From UBA1822 sp963615055 (GTDB lineage Bacteria; Bacillota; Negativicutes; Veillonellales; Dialisteraceae), in contig CAVEFO010000025.1 of NCBI GenBank assembly GCA_963615055.1, positions 1 through 25,522 of the forward strand: DNA of 25,522 bases, read 5' to 3'. Both the position numbers and the translations under genes were made by a program. Numbering within the stretch: the stretch's first letter is position 1; every line of letters begins with the position of its first letter. Below, piece after piece: positions 14,836 to 21,969 of the stretch. The notes beneath the pieces were generated by a model. It saw only the letters and a program-made list of their open reading frames with translations, was not told where the DNA came from and made no database searches.

Positions 14836-14860
14836 CGACGGATGTCCTGTCGGGATTTTT
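14836..14860 (+). terminator. Possible weak terminator after the P-loop ATPase
   Basis: CGACGG/CCTGTCG forms a 6-bp stem (14836-14852, one G-U pair) followed by GGATTTTT. It is shorter and weaker than the other terminators in the window. Confidence 0.4.
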
Positions 14861-14969
14861 GTTTGGAATTATAAAAACGCCCCCCATCTCTACGGCCTAA
14901 AATCTCATGACTCAATTTTTTGATTTCCGCCCCGCTGATTAAGGAAATTCCAAAAAATTAAAATTTCTA

Positions 14970-14998
14970 TTGACATTTTAATTTTACTGTGCTATCCT
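14970..14998 (+). promoter_or_regulatory. Promoter of the cobalamin riboswitch transcript
   Basis: Consensus TTGACA (14970-14975), a 17-bp spacer and TATCCT (14993-14998) place the transcript start just ahead of the aptamer. Confidence 0.75.
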
Positions 14999-15004
14999 AC
15001 GGGC

Positions 15005-15190
15005 ATGAATTGAAAAGTTATCGAAAGCAGGTGCCCGAGAGGGCTTAATAGGGAAGTCCGGTGTGAGTCCGGCACGGTCCCGCCACTGTAAGGCTGAGCA
15101 AGTCCATGATGTCACTGGGAAACCGGGAAGGCGGAGGAGCGAGGAAGCCGAGTCAGGAGAACTGCCTGTTTCGCGTCACTGTCTGACCTA
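15005..15190 (+). promoter_or_regulatory. Cobalamin (AdoCbl) riboswitch
   Basis: Typical conserved blocks occur in order: GCAGGTGCC near 15028, GGGAAGTCCGGTG...AGTCCGGC (15050-15073), the GCCACTGTAA block (about 15081), GTCACTGGGAAACCGGGAAGGC, then the B12 box AGTCAGGAGAACTGCC (15151-15166). Such RNAs fold on adenosylcobalamin and usually switch off downstream expression. A terminator follows at 15231-15265, which fits transcriptional control. The next gene, mutA, encodes a B12-dependent enzyme, but it has its own promoter downstream of two terminators. Confidence 0.93.
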
Positions 15191-15227
15191 CGAGCGATGG
15201 GAAGGTGATGGGGCTCTTGTGAGGAGT

Positions 15228-15265
15228 AGACCATCTTTTTCCGTATGCGAAAAGATGGCTTTTTT
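15228..15265 (+). terminator. Terminator of the cobalamin riboswitch (expression platform)
   Basis: CCATCTTTT (15231-15239) pairs with AAAAGATGG (15250-15258), followed by C and six T. Its place about 40 nt after the aptamer suits ligand-controlled termination. Confidence 0.85.
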
Positions 15266-15466
15266 ATTCATGTTTCCTCTCAAGGGAAGCCGCGGCGAAA
15301 TGATTCCGATTGTTTTGCGGCTTCTCGAAGGCGGATGGGGATGTCCGCCGAGGTTGATATTGAGATCCGGCAAGGGTCTCGCAACGGGAATATTCATAGG
15401 TTCTCTTCCCGACTTTCTCCTCTTGGCGCTGTGGCGCTTGGGAACGGTTTCGGCCGTTCCTTTTTT
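15266..15466 (+). ncRNA. Structured non-coding stretch between riboswitch and mutA, ending in a second terminator
   Basis: About 200 nt without a credible gene contain successive hairpins: GAAGCCGC/GCGGCTTC (15286-15293 with 15317-15324), GGCGGA/TCCGCC (15330-15335 with 15344-15349), GAGATCC/GGTCTC (15362-15380) and CGGGAA/TTCCCG (15385-15390 with 15406-15411). They end in a strong terminator GGAACGG/CCGTTCC (15441-15460) plus T6 (15461-15466). Read-through of the riboswitch terminator would produce this RNA as a discrete transcript. I do not recognise it as a known family. Confidence 0.45.
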
Positions 15467-15533
15467 ATTTGGAATAAATTAAATTAAAATCATAAAATTT
15501 TATAGCAAAACGGAATTAAAATTAAAAATCGGA

Positions 15534-15562
15534 TTGACGTCAGAAAGAAATTAAGATATCAT
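15534..15562 (+). promoter_or_regulatory. Promoter of mutAB, downstream of the riboswitch
   Basis: TTGACG (15534-15539), a 17-bp spacer and TATCAT (15557-15562) lie 92 bp before the mutA ATG and beyond both upstream terminators. This would let the mut genes be transcribed independently of the riboswitch. Confidence 0.7.
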
Positions 15563-15654
15563 AAGCAAGGAATTGTGCGGTCATCATAAATTGCTTTGCG
15601 AGAAAGGAGCCAAAGAGGAGAAAGTACCGCATTTTTATTAAGGAGGAACTATTT

Positions 15655-17928
15655 ATGGATGAAGTAACAAAGGAAACATCCGGCGAGGTCGCTGAGAGAC
15701 AGCTGACCGACAAAGAACTGGAAGCCATCCTGAAACAGTCGGAAGGGAAGACGGATTTCCCGGCGGTTTCTTTCGATGAATTCGAAATTCCGACTTATGA
15801 GGAATGGGTGGAGGCGTGTAATGCGCTTTTGAAGGGGAAACCTTTCGATAAGATCATGTATACGCCGACGTATGAGGGTGTGACGTTTTCCCCCATTTAT
15901 ACGCTTCGTACGGGGCCGGATGCCAAGGAGGCCATTTTGCCGACGGATGATTATCCGGGCATGGGGGATTTCCTTCGCGGCGGCCGCGCGCACGGCTACA
16001 AGGAAGATCCCTGGGGCATTGCGCAATCGTGCGATGAGGCGCTTCCGAAGGAAAACAATGAGCTTTTGAAACATGAAATCGATCGCGGCTCGACGGTCTA
16101 CAATGTGAAGCTCGATGCGTCGACGGCACACGGGATCGATGTGTTTGACGCGAAGAAACCGGGGGAAACGGGCGTGGTCGTGACGACGCTCGAAGATATG
16201 AATGAAGTGCTTTCCGGGCTCGATCTTGCGAAATATCCTTTCATGATGTTTGCCGGCGCGTCTGCCTTGGCTCCGTTGGCGCTGGTGGCTGCCTCTTTGA
16301 AAGCGCAGGGAAAGGATTCGGCTATTCTCCGCGGCGTGATCGGCGCATCGCCTTTGACGCAGCTCATCGCCGACGGAAAAAATGCGGAATCTTTGGATTC
16401 GTATTATGACGATATGGCGGAAACGATTCGGTACGCGAGAGTGCATATGCCGGGTGTCGCGACGATTTTCCCGATGAGTGACGTGTTCTCTTTGGGCGGC
16501 GCGCAGGCGGTGCAGGAATTGGCGTACACGTTCGGCGTGGCGGTGGAGTACATCCGCCAGATGCAAAAGCGCGGCGTTTCCATTCATGCCATCGCGCAGT
16601 CGCTGTATTTCGGTTTCAATACCGGCGCGACGTTCTTCTTGGAGATTGCGAAACTTCGCGCGGCGCGTCAGGTCTGGTCGAATATCATGGCGGCGTTCGG
16701 CGCGGAAGAGGCGGATCGCTCGATGAAAATTCATGCGAAGCCCGCGTTTTTCACGAAGACGATTTTCGATGTCGGCGTGAATATGCTGCGCAATACGACG
16801 CAGGCCTTTTCGGCGGTGGTCGGCGGGGTCGATACGTACGAAAATGCGCCGTATGACGACACGGTCCGCAAGGGCGATGAATTCTCCCGCCGTATCGCGA
16901 GAAACTTGCAGATTATGCTGCAGGAAGAATTCGGGATGCTGCGTCCGATTGATGCGGCCGGCGGTTCTTGGGCGATTGAGACGCTCACGAAGGAAATGGC
17001 AGAAAAGGTCTGGGCGGAATTCCAAAAGGTCGAAGGGATGGGCGGCATTGTCGCGGCACTTTCCGAAGGCTATCCGCAGAAGGAAATCGATGCGGTGTTG
17101 CAGAAGCGTTTCAAAGCGCTCGATATGAGAAAAGACAGCGCCGTCGGCAACAATATGTATCCGCTCATGGGCGAGGAGCTCTTGGAAGCGCGCCCGGAGG
17201 ATACGGAAGAAATCAAGAAGACGCTCTCGGAGGCGGCAAGCAAGTATCGCGCGGATCTGGACGTCGGTTTCCGCAGTGAAAAATTGGCGGCTCTGCGCAA
17301 TGCGCCGGAAGGGAAAGCGGTCGAGTATGCGATGGAAGCGGCGGCGGCCGGTGCGACCATCGGCGAGATCAACGAAGCGGCCGGCAAGGGCGATGTTTCC
17401 ATCGAAATTCCGAAAATTTTGCCGCATCGCTGGACGGAGCGGTATGAAGCGTTGCGTTTCGATACGGAGCGCTACAAGAAGGAAACGGGGAAGAATGTCG
17501 AAGTTTTCTTGGCCAATATGGGCAAGATTCCGCAGCATAAAGCGCGCGCGGATTTCTCCACGTCCTTCCTGCAGGTCGGCGAATTCAATGTGCATTTGAA
17601 TACCGGGTTCCAAGATGATGAGGACAAGCCGGGTTCGCGCTGGGATAAGTGCGTCGAAGCGTTGAAGGCCGGGTGTGACGAGGCGGGGACGCCGTACGAT
17701 GTCGCCGTCATTTGCTCGACGGATGCGACGTATCCGGAGGATGTCCCGGCTCTGGCGCCGCGTCTCAAGGAAGTCCTGGGGGACGGCACGCTCTTCTTGG
17801 CCGGGGCCGCACCCAAGGAATTGGAACCGGTCTACAAAGAAGCCGGCGTCGATGATTTCATCAGCGTCAAAGCAAATTGCTACGAAATTCTTCGCATGCT
17901 GCAGAAAAAGAAAGGAATGATCGAATAA
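15655..17928 (+). CDS. mutA: Methylmalonyl-CoA mutase small (beta) subunit MutA
   Basis: MutA is the non-catalytic partner of MutB in the heterodimeric enzyme that interconverts succinyl-CoA and (R)-methylmalonyl-CoA. The 757 residues comprise an N-terminal extension, a mutase-type TIM barrel (YTPTYEGVTFSPIY; HGIDVFDAKKPG; FGFNTGATFFLEIAKLRAARQVW; AGGSWAIETLT) and a C-terminal flavodoxin-like domain. As in other small subunits, the C-terminal domain lacks the cobalamin motif DxHxxG: the equivalent stretch reads NMGKIPQHKARAD. At 757 residues it is longer than the classical propionibacterial subunit of about 638. AAGGAGG precedes the ATG. Its TAA overlaps the mutB ATG by one base (TAATG), so translation is coupled. 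Confidence 0.94.
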   Translation: MDEVTKETSGEVAERQLTDKELEAILKQSEGKTDFPAVSFDEFEIPTYEEWVEACNALLKGKPFDKIMYTPTYEGVTFSPIYTLRTGPDAKEAILPTDDYPGMGDFLRGGRAHGYKEDPWGIAQSCDEALPKENNELLKHEIDRGSTVYNVKLDASTAHGIDVFDAKKPGETGVVVTTLEDMNEVLSGLDLAKYPFMMFAGASALAPLALVAASLKAQGKDSAILRGVIGASPLTQLIADGKNAESLDSYYDDMAETIRYARVHMPGVATIFPMSDVFSLGGAQAVQELAYTFGVAVEYIRQMQKRGVSIHAIAQSLYFGFNTGATFFLEIAKLRAARQVWSNIMAAFGAEEADRSMKIHAKPAFFTKTIFDVGVNMLRNTTQAFSAVVGGVDTYENAPYDDTVRKGDEFSRRIARNLQIMLQEEFGMLRPIDAAGGSWAIETLTKEMAEKVWAEFQKVEGMGGIVAALSEGYPQKEIDAVLQKRFKALDMRKDSAVGNNMYPLMGEELLEARPEDTEEIKKTLSEAASKYRADLDVGFRSEKLAALRNAPEGKAVEYAMEAAAAGATIGEINEAAGKGDVSIEIPKILPHRWTERYEALRFDTERYKKETGKNVEVFLANMGKIPQHKARADFSTSFLQVGEFNVHLNTGFQDDEDKPGSRWDKCVEALKAGCDEAGTPYDVAVICSTDATYPEDVPALAPRLKEVLGDGTLFLAGAAPKELEPVYKEAGVDDFISVKANCYEILRMLQKKKGMIE

Positions 17929-20126
17929 TGGCAACAGCAAATCCTGATTTCACAAAGCTTTCTTTGGGCGATCATCCGCATTGCTCGTATGAGGAATGGA
18001 AGGCCAAGCTGGAGGCGAATACCGGCAAGGACTACGACGCGCTCTACGATACCACGCTGGAGCACATTCCGGTCGCATCTCTTTATACGAAGGACGTCTA
18101 CGATGACTGCCATCATTTGGATTTCATGAGCGGGATCCCGCCGTTCCTGCGCGGACCGTACTCCACGATGTACGTCTTCCGCCCCTGGACGGTCCGCCAG
18201 TACGCCGGTTTCTCCACGGCCGAGGAATCGAACGCTTTTTATAAAAGAAACTTGGCCGCCGGGCAGAAAGGCCTCTCCATCGCCTTTGACCTTCCGACGC
18301 ACCGCGGCTACGATGCGGACAATCCGCGCGTCATCGGCGACGTCGGGAAAGCGGGCGTTTCCGTCTGCTCCATGCTCGACATGAATATTCTTTTCGACGG
18401 GATTCCGCTCGATCAGATGTCCGTTTCCATGACGATGAACGGCGCCGTTCTCCCGATTTTGGCGTTCTTCATTTCCGCCGGGATCGAGCAGGGCGTCGAT
18501 AAATCCATTTTGGCCGGGACGATTCAGAATGATATCCTGAAGGAATTCATGGTCCGCAATACGTACATTTATCCGCCGGCCATGTCCATGCGTATTATCG
18601 GCGATATCTTCGAATACACGACGAAATATATGCCGAAATTCAATTCCATTTCCATTTCCGGCTACCACATCCAGGAATGCGGCGCGACGTGCGATTTGGA
18701 AATCGGCTACACGCTGGCTGACGGCATGGAATACATCCGCTGCGGCGAAAAGGCGGGGCTGCCCGTCGATGCGTTTGCGAAACGTCTGTCCTTCTTCTGG
18801 GATCAGGGCAAAAACTATTTCATGGAAGTCGCCAAGATGCGGGCGGCTCGCGTGCTCTGGGCGAAGATTTTGAAACAGTTCGGCGCGGAAAATCCAAAGT
18901 CCATGGCACTCCGGACTCATTCGCAGACGTCCGGCTGGTCGCTCACGGAGCAGGATCCTTTCAACAATATCGGCCGCACTTGTATGGAAGCGATGTCGGC
19001 GGCGCTCGGCCACACGCAGTCGCTGCATACGAATGCCCTCGACGAAGCCATCGCCCTTCCGACGGATTTCTCCGCTCGTCTGGCGCGCAACACGCAGCTT
19101 TACATCCAGGATGAGACGAAGGCTTGCAAAATCATCGATCCGTGGGGCGGCTCCTACTACGTGGAATATCTCACGAATGAAATCATCAAGCGCGCTTGGG
19201 CGCACATTCAGGAAGTCGAAGCGCTGGGCGGCATGTCCAAGGCGATTTCGACCGGCCTTCCGAAGATGCGTATCGAAGAATGTGCCGCGCGTCGGCAGGC
19301 GGACATCGATTCCGGCCGCGAGACGATTGTCGGGCTGAACAAGTATCGTCTGGCGAAGGAAGATCCGCTGAATGTTCTCTCCATCGACAACACGGCCGTG
19401 CGCAACGCACAGATTAAGCGTCTGGAGAAACTCAGAAGCATCCGCGATCCGGAAGCGGTCCGTCGCGATTTGGAAGCCATCACGAAAGCGGCCGAATCCC
19501 GCGACAACGGAAATCTTTTGGAAATGGCGGTCCAGGCGGCGCACGACAGAGCGTCTCTTGGCGAAATTTCCGATGCCGTCGAGAAAGTCTCCGGTCGTTT
19601 CAATGCGGTCATTCATACGATTTCCGGCGTGTATTCCAGCGAATTTGAGGATACGACGGAGCTGGATGCTGCGAAGAAACTCGCGGATGAATTTGAGAAA
19701 CTCGAAGGTCGTCGCCCGCGTATTTTCCTTGCGAAAATGGGGCAGGACGGCCATGATCGCGGTCAGAAAGTCTTGGCGACCTCTTTCGCGGATATGGGCT
19801 GGGACGTCGACGTCGGCCCGCTTTTCCAGACACCGGAAGAAGCGGCGCAGGACGCGGTCGACAACGACGTACACATGGTCGGTTTCTCCTCGCTGGCAGC
19901 CGGCCACAAGACGCTGCTCCCGGCCATCGTGGACAATCTGAAATCCCTCGGTCGTGACGATATCCTTGTCGCCATCGGCGGCGTCATCCCGCCGCAGGAT
20001 TACGATTATCTCTACGAACACGGCGCCGTCGCCATCTTCGGACCGGGCACGAACATCCCGAAATGCTGCGTGAAACTCTTGCAGATGCTCGTCGACCGTG
20101 CGAAGGAAGAGGCGAAGGAAGCTTGA
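17928..20126 (+). CDS. mutB: Methylmalonyl-CoA mutase large (alpha) subunit MutB
   Basis: MutB is the catalytic, adenosylcobalamin-binding subunit. The 732-residue protein has the TIM-barrel active site with Tyr92 in RPWTVRQYAGFST (Tyr89 of the Propionibacterium enzyme), His247 in GYHIQECGA (His244) and the MALRTHSQTSGWSLTEQDP segment. The C-terminal cobalamin domain carries D607-x-H609-x-x-G612 (GQDGHDRG), the SSL segment and an IGG loop, so His609 can ligate cobalt. The ATG at 17928 overlaps the mutA stop; AAAGGA lies upstream. In succinate-to-propionate fermentation the reaction runs from succinyl-CoA to methylmalonyl-CoA. The operon's downstream part is separated from it by 1.36 kb of repeats. 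Confidence 0.97.
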   Translation: MATANPDFTKLSLGDHPHCSYEEWKAKLEANTGKDYDALYDTTLEHIPVASLYTKDVYDDCHHLDFMSGIPPFLRGPYSTMYVFRPWTVRQYAGFSTAEESNAFYKRNLAAGQKGLSIAFDLPTHRGYDADNPRVIGDVGKAGVSVCSMLDMNILFDGIPLDQMSVSMTMNGAVLPILAFFISAGIEQGVDKSILAGTIQNDILKEFMVRNTYIYPPAMSMRIIGDIFEYTTKYMPKFNSISISGYHIQECGATCDLEIGYTLADGMEYIRCGEKAGLPVDAFAKRLSFFWDQGKNYFMEVAKMRAARVLWAKILKQFGAENPKSMALRTHSQTSGWSLTEQDPFNNIGRTCMEAMSAALGHTQSLHTNALDEAIALPTDFSARLARNTQLYIQDETKACKIIDPWGGSYYVEYLTNEIIKRAWAHIQEVEALGGMSKAISTGLPKMRIEECAARRQADIDSGRETIVGLNKYRLAKEDPLNVLSIDNTAVRNAQIKRLEKLRSIRDPEAVRRDLEAITKAAESRDNGNLLEMAVQAAHDRASLGEISDAVEKVSGRFNAVIHTISGVYSSEFEDTTELDAAKKLADEFEKLEGRRPRIFLAKMGQDGHDRGQKVLATSFADMGWDVDVGPLFQTPEEAAQDAVDNDVHMVGFSSLAAGHKTLLPAIVDNLKSLGRDDILVAIGGVIPPQDYDYLYEHGAVAIFGPGTNIPKCCVKLLQMLVDRAKEEAKEA

Positions 20127-20152
20127 TGTAGAGATGGGGGATTTTGGGAGGG

Positions 20153-20415
20153 AAAGGCTTGAAAGGGCTTGAAAAGGCTTGAAAGGGCTTGAAAAGGCTT
20201 GAAAGGGCTTGAAAAAGCTTGAAAAAGCTTGAAAAAGCTTGAAAAAGCTTGAAAGGGCTTGAAAGGGCTTGAAAGGCTTGAAAGGCTTGAAAGGCTTGAA
20301 AGGGCTTGAAAGGGCTTGAAAAGCTTGAAAAGGCTTGAAAAGGCTTGAAAGGGCTTGAAAGGCTTGAAAGGGCTTGAAAGGCTTGAAAGGGCTTGAAGGG
20401 CTTGAAAAGGCTTGC
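20153..20415 (+). repeat. First decamer tandem array, family C
   Basis: About 26 units of 8-11 bp, mostly GGCTTGAAAA or GGCTTGAAAG, run head to tail. A4-A5 tracts recur at about 10 bp. The array starts 26 bp after the mutB stop and ends in TTGCTGCTTTCTGTCATATT, which also ends the second array. Confidence 0.95.
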
Positions 20416-20439
20416 TGCTTTCTGTCATATTCGGAAGAT

Positions 20440-20712
20440 AAGTGCGGGAATGAACGAAAAGTGTAGCGGCACAGCGATCAAGCCTCATCAAGCCGTCCAC
20501 CCAAAGCGAAACATGGGAAAGGGTAAGAAGGCGTAGCGGCACAACGATCAAGCCCCATCAAGCCATTCGCCCAAAGCGAAGCATGGGAAAGGGTAAGAAG
20601 GCGTAGCAGCACAACAATCAAGCCCCATCAAGCCACCCGCCCAAAGCTAAGCATGGGAAAGGGCGAAAAAGGTATAGAAGCACCAACATCAAGCCTTATC
20701 AAGCTTTTAACC
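20440..20712 (+). repeat. First 70-bp unit array, family C
   Basis: About four units share the order AAGGCGTAGCGGCACAACGA, ATCAAGCCCCATCAAGCC, CCCAAAGCGAAGC, ATGGGAAAGGG. The ATGGG blocks fall at 20513, 20583 and 20653, an exact 70-bp period. The CATCAAGCC pair in each unit is the reverse complement of the GGCTTGATG-type decamers. Confidence 0.88.
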
Positions 20713-20749
20713 AACCTTAATTCTCAAATCTGCTCTGATTACACGTTCT

Positions 20750-20796
20750 GCGGGGAGCTGAGCTTCGGCTGGGCTCCCCCGGCAGAGCGGGCAATC
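20750..20796. repeat. Large hairpin between the two repeat blocks
   Basis: GGGGAGC and GCTCCCC with an inner AGC-TTCG-GCT, bracketed by CTGC/GCAG, form one long stem-loop. No T-run follows on either strand, so it does not look like an intrinsic terminator. It lies in the 140-bp non-repetitive spacer between the two composite repeat blocks. Confidence 0.6.
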
Positions 20797-20855
20797 TTGT
20801 ATTCGGTTGTTTGGTATTGGTGTCTCATAGTGGAGCGAAAGTTTGATGAAGGCCT

Positions 20856-21055
20856 GAAAAGCTTGAAAGAGCTTGAAAGGGCTTGAAAGGGCTTGAAAGA
20901 GCTTGAAAGGGCTTGAAAGGGCTTGAAAGGGCTTGAAAGGGTTTGAAAGGGCTTGAAAGGGTTTGAAAGGGCTTGAAAGGACTTGAAAGGGCTTGAAAGG
21001 GCTTGAAAAGGCTTGAAAAAGGCTTGAAAAGCTTGAAAAGCTTGAAAAACTTGCT
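20856..21055 (+). repeat. Second decamer tandem array, family C
   Basis: About 20 units of GCTTGAAAGG type with a stricter 10-bp period than the first array. It again ends in TTGCTGCTTTCTGTCATATT. The shared end shows that the whole block (decamers, junction, 70-bp units) is duplicated. Confidence 0.95.
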
Positions 21056-21078
21056 GCTTTCTGTCATATTCGGAAGAT

Positions 21079-21450
21079 AAGCGTGGGAAAGGGTGAGAAG
21101 GCGTAGCGGTGCAACGATCAAGACCCATCAAGCTACCCGTCCAAAGCTAAGCGCGGGAATGGACAAAAGTGTAGTGGTGCAACGATCAAGCCTTATCAAG
21201 CCGTCCACCCAAAGCGAAACATGGGAAAGGGTGAGAAGGCGTAGAAGCACCAACATCAAGCCTCATCAAGCCACCCACCCAAAGCGAAACATGGGAATGG
21301 ACAAAAGTGTAGTGGCGCAACAATTAAGCCATATCAAGCCGTTCACCCAAAGCGAAACATGGGAATGGGCGAAAAAGGTATAGAAACACCAACATCAAGC
21401 CCCATCAAGCCTTGGAGCCAAAGCTAAGAATGGAAAAAGCGAGAAAACGT
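21079..21450 (+). repeat. Second 70-bp unit array, family C
   Basis: About five diverged units of 68-70 bp have the same order of blocks as the first array; the GGG(A)ATGG/ATGGG blocks fall near 21083, 21153, 21221, 21291 and 21359. The last unit stops about 35 bp before the next ATG. Confidence 0.88.
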
Positions 21451-21484
21451 GAGGAATCACCGGATATTAGAAGAAGGAGGAACT

Positions 21485-21964
21485 ATGGCGGAGATGAAAA
21501 CGAAGGCGGAGATGGCCAAGGAGTTGGCCGATACCTTTGAAAATTTGGAGGGGCGCCGGCCGCGGATGTATTTGGCCGGGATTACGAAAGATGACGATAC
21601 CCATCTCAAGAAAATTTTGGCGACCGTCTTTGCCGATATGGGCTGGGATGTCGATGTCGGTCCCGAAGACGATACGCCGGAGGGAGCTGCGCGCGACGCC
21701 TCCGACAATGACGTCCATGTCGTCGGTTTCTTCGCGCCCGATGCGGCCGCGTTGGCACAATTTGCGCCGCTCATGGAAGCGCTTTCCGAAGACGGGCGGG
21801 ACGACATCACCGCGTTTCTCTTCGGGGCCATTCCCGAAGCGCGCTATGAAGAACTGTTTGCGGCCGGAGCTTGTGCGATTTTCGGTGCCGGAAGCGATTT
21901 GCAAGACGGATGCCTGTTTCTTTTGAAACTGTTGGTCGAATCGGCCAGAGAAGAAGGAGAGTGA
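21485..21964 (+). CDS. Stand-alone cobalamin-binding-domain paralogue lacking the cobalt ligand
   Basis: This 159-residue protein is a diverged copy of the MutB C-terminal domain. Shared stretches include LEGRRPR, FADMGWDVDVGP, DNDVH.VGF, GRDDI and AIFG, and similarity runs the whole length (roughly 40-45% by eye). All three cobalamin-contact motifs are changed: MutB D607-x-H609-x-x-G612 aligns with D36-D-D38-T-H-L41, the SSLAAGH segment becomes FAPDAAA, and IGGVIP becomes LFGAIP. It should therefore not bind B12 in the base-off/His-on way. AAGGAGG lies before ATG 21485, and meaB follows after 5 bp, so it is translated with the mut accessory genes. A role as assembly, regulatory or scaffold subunit of the mutase/MeaB complex is inference only. 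Confidence 0.85.
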   Translation: MAEMKTKAEMAKELADTFENLEGRRPRMYLAGITKDDDTHLKKILATVFADMGWDVDVGPEDDTPEGAARDASDNDVHVVGFFAPDAAALAQFAPLMEALSEDGRDDITAFLFGAIPEARYEELFAAGACAIFGAGSDLQDGCLFLLKLLVESAREEGE

Positions 21965-21969
21965 ACCTT

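Noticed and set aside
15245..15487. A small protein encoded between the riboswitch and mutA
   Set aside because: The open frames there cross both terminators, lack ribosome binding sites and encode no recognisable sequence; a structured RNA explains the region better.
15649..17940. Minus-strand open frame of 763 codons opposite mutA
   Set aside because: It mirrors mutA exactly and encodes an Arg/His/Phe-rich sequence without family features. GC-biased codon use in mutA explains the lack of stops.
17880..20021. Minus-strand open frame of 713 codons opposite mutB
   Set aside because: It is an antisense shadow of mutB with composition typical of such shadows and no ribosome binding site or motif.
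20653..20886. A 77-codon plus-strand frame between the two repeat blocks
   Set aside because: It begins and ends in repeat sequence, crosses the large hairpin and shows no family resemblance or ribosome binding site.
20012..21131. Minus-strand frames encoding long Phe-Lys-Pro-Phe-Gln type repeats
   Set aside because: They are translations of the decamer arrays, which lack stops on that strand only because of the repeat unit. Unit lengths of 8-11 bp change frame constantly and there is no ribosome binding site.
20153..21450. CRISPR array
   Set aside because: The direct repeats have no unique spacers of constant length, units of 10 and 68-70 bp are contiguous, and no cas genes are nearby.
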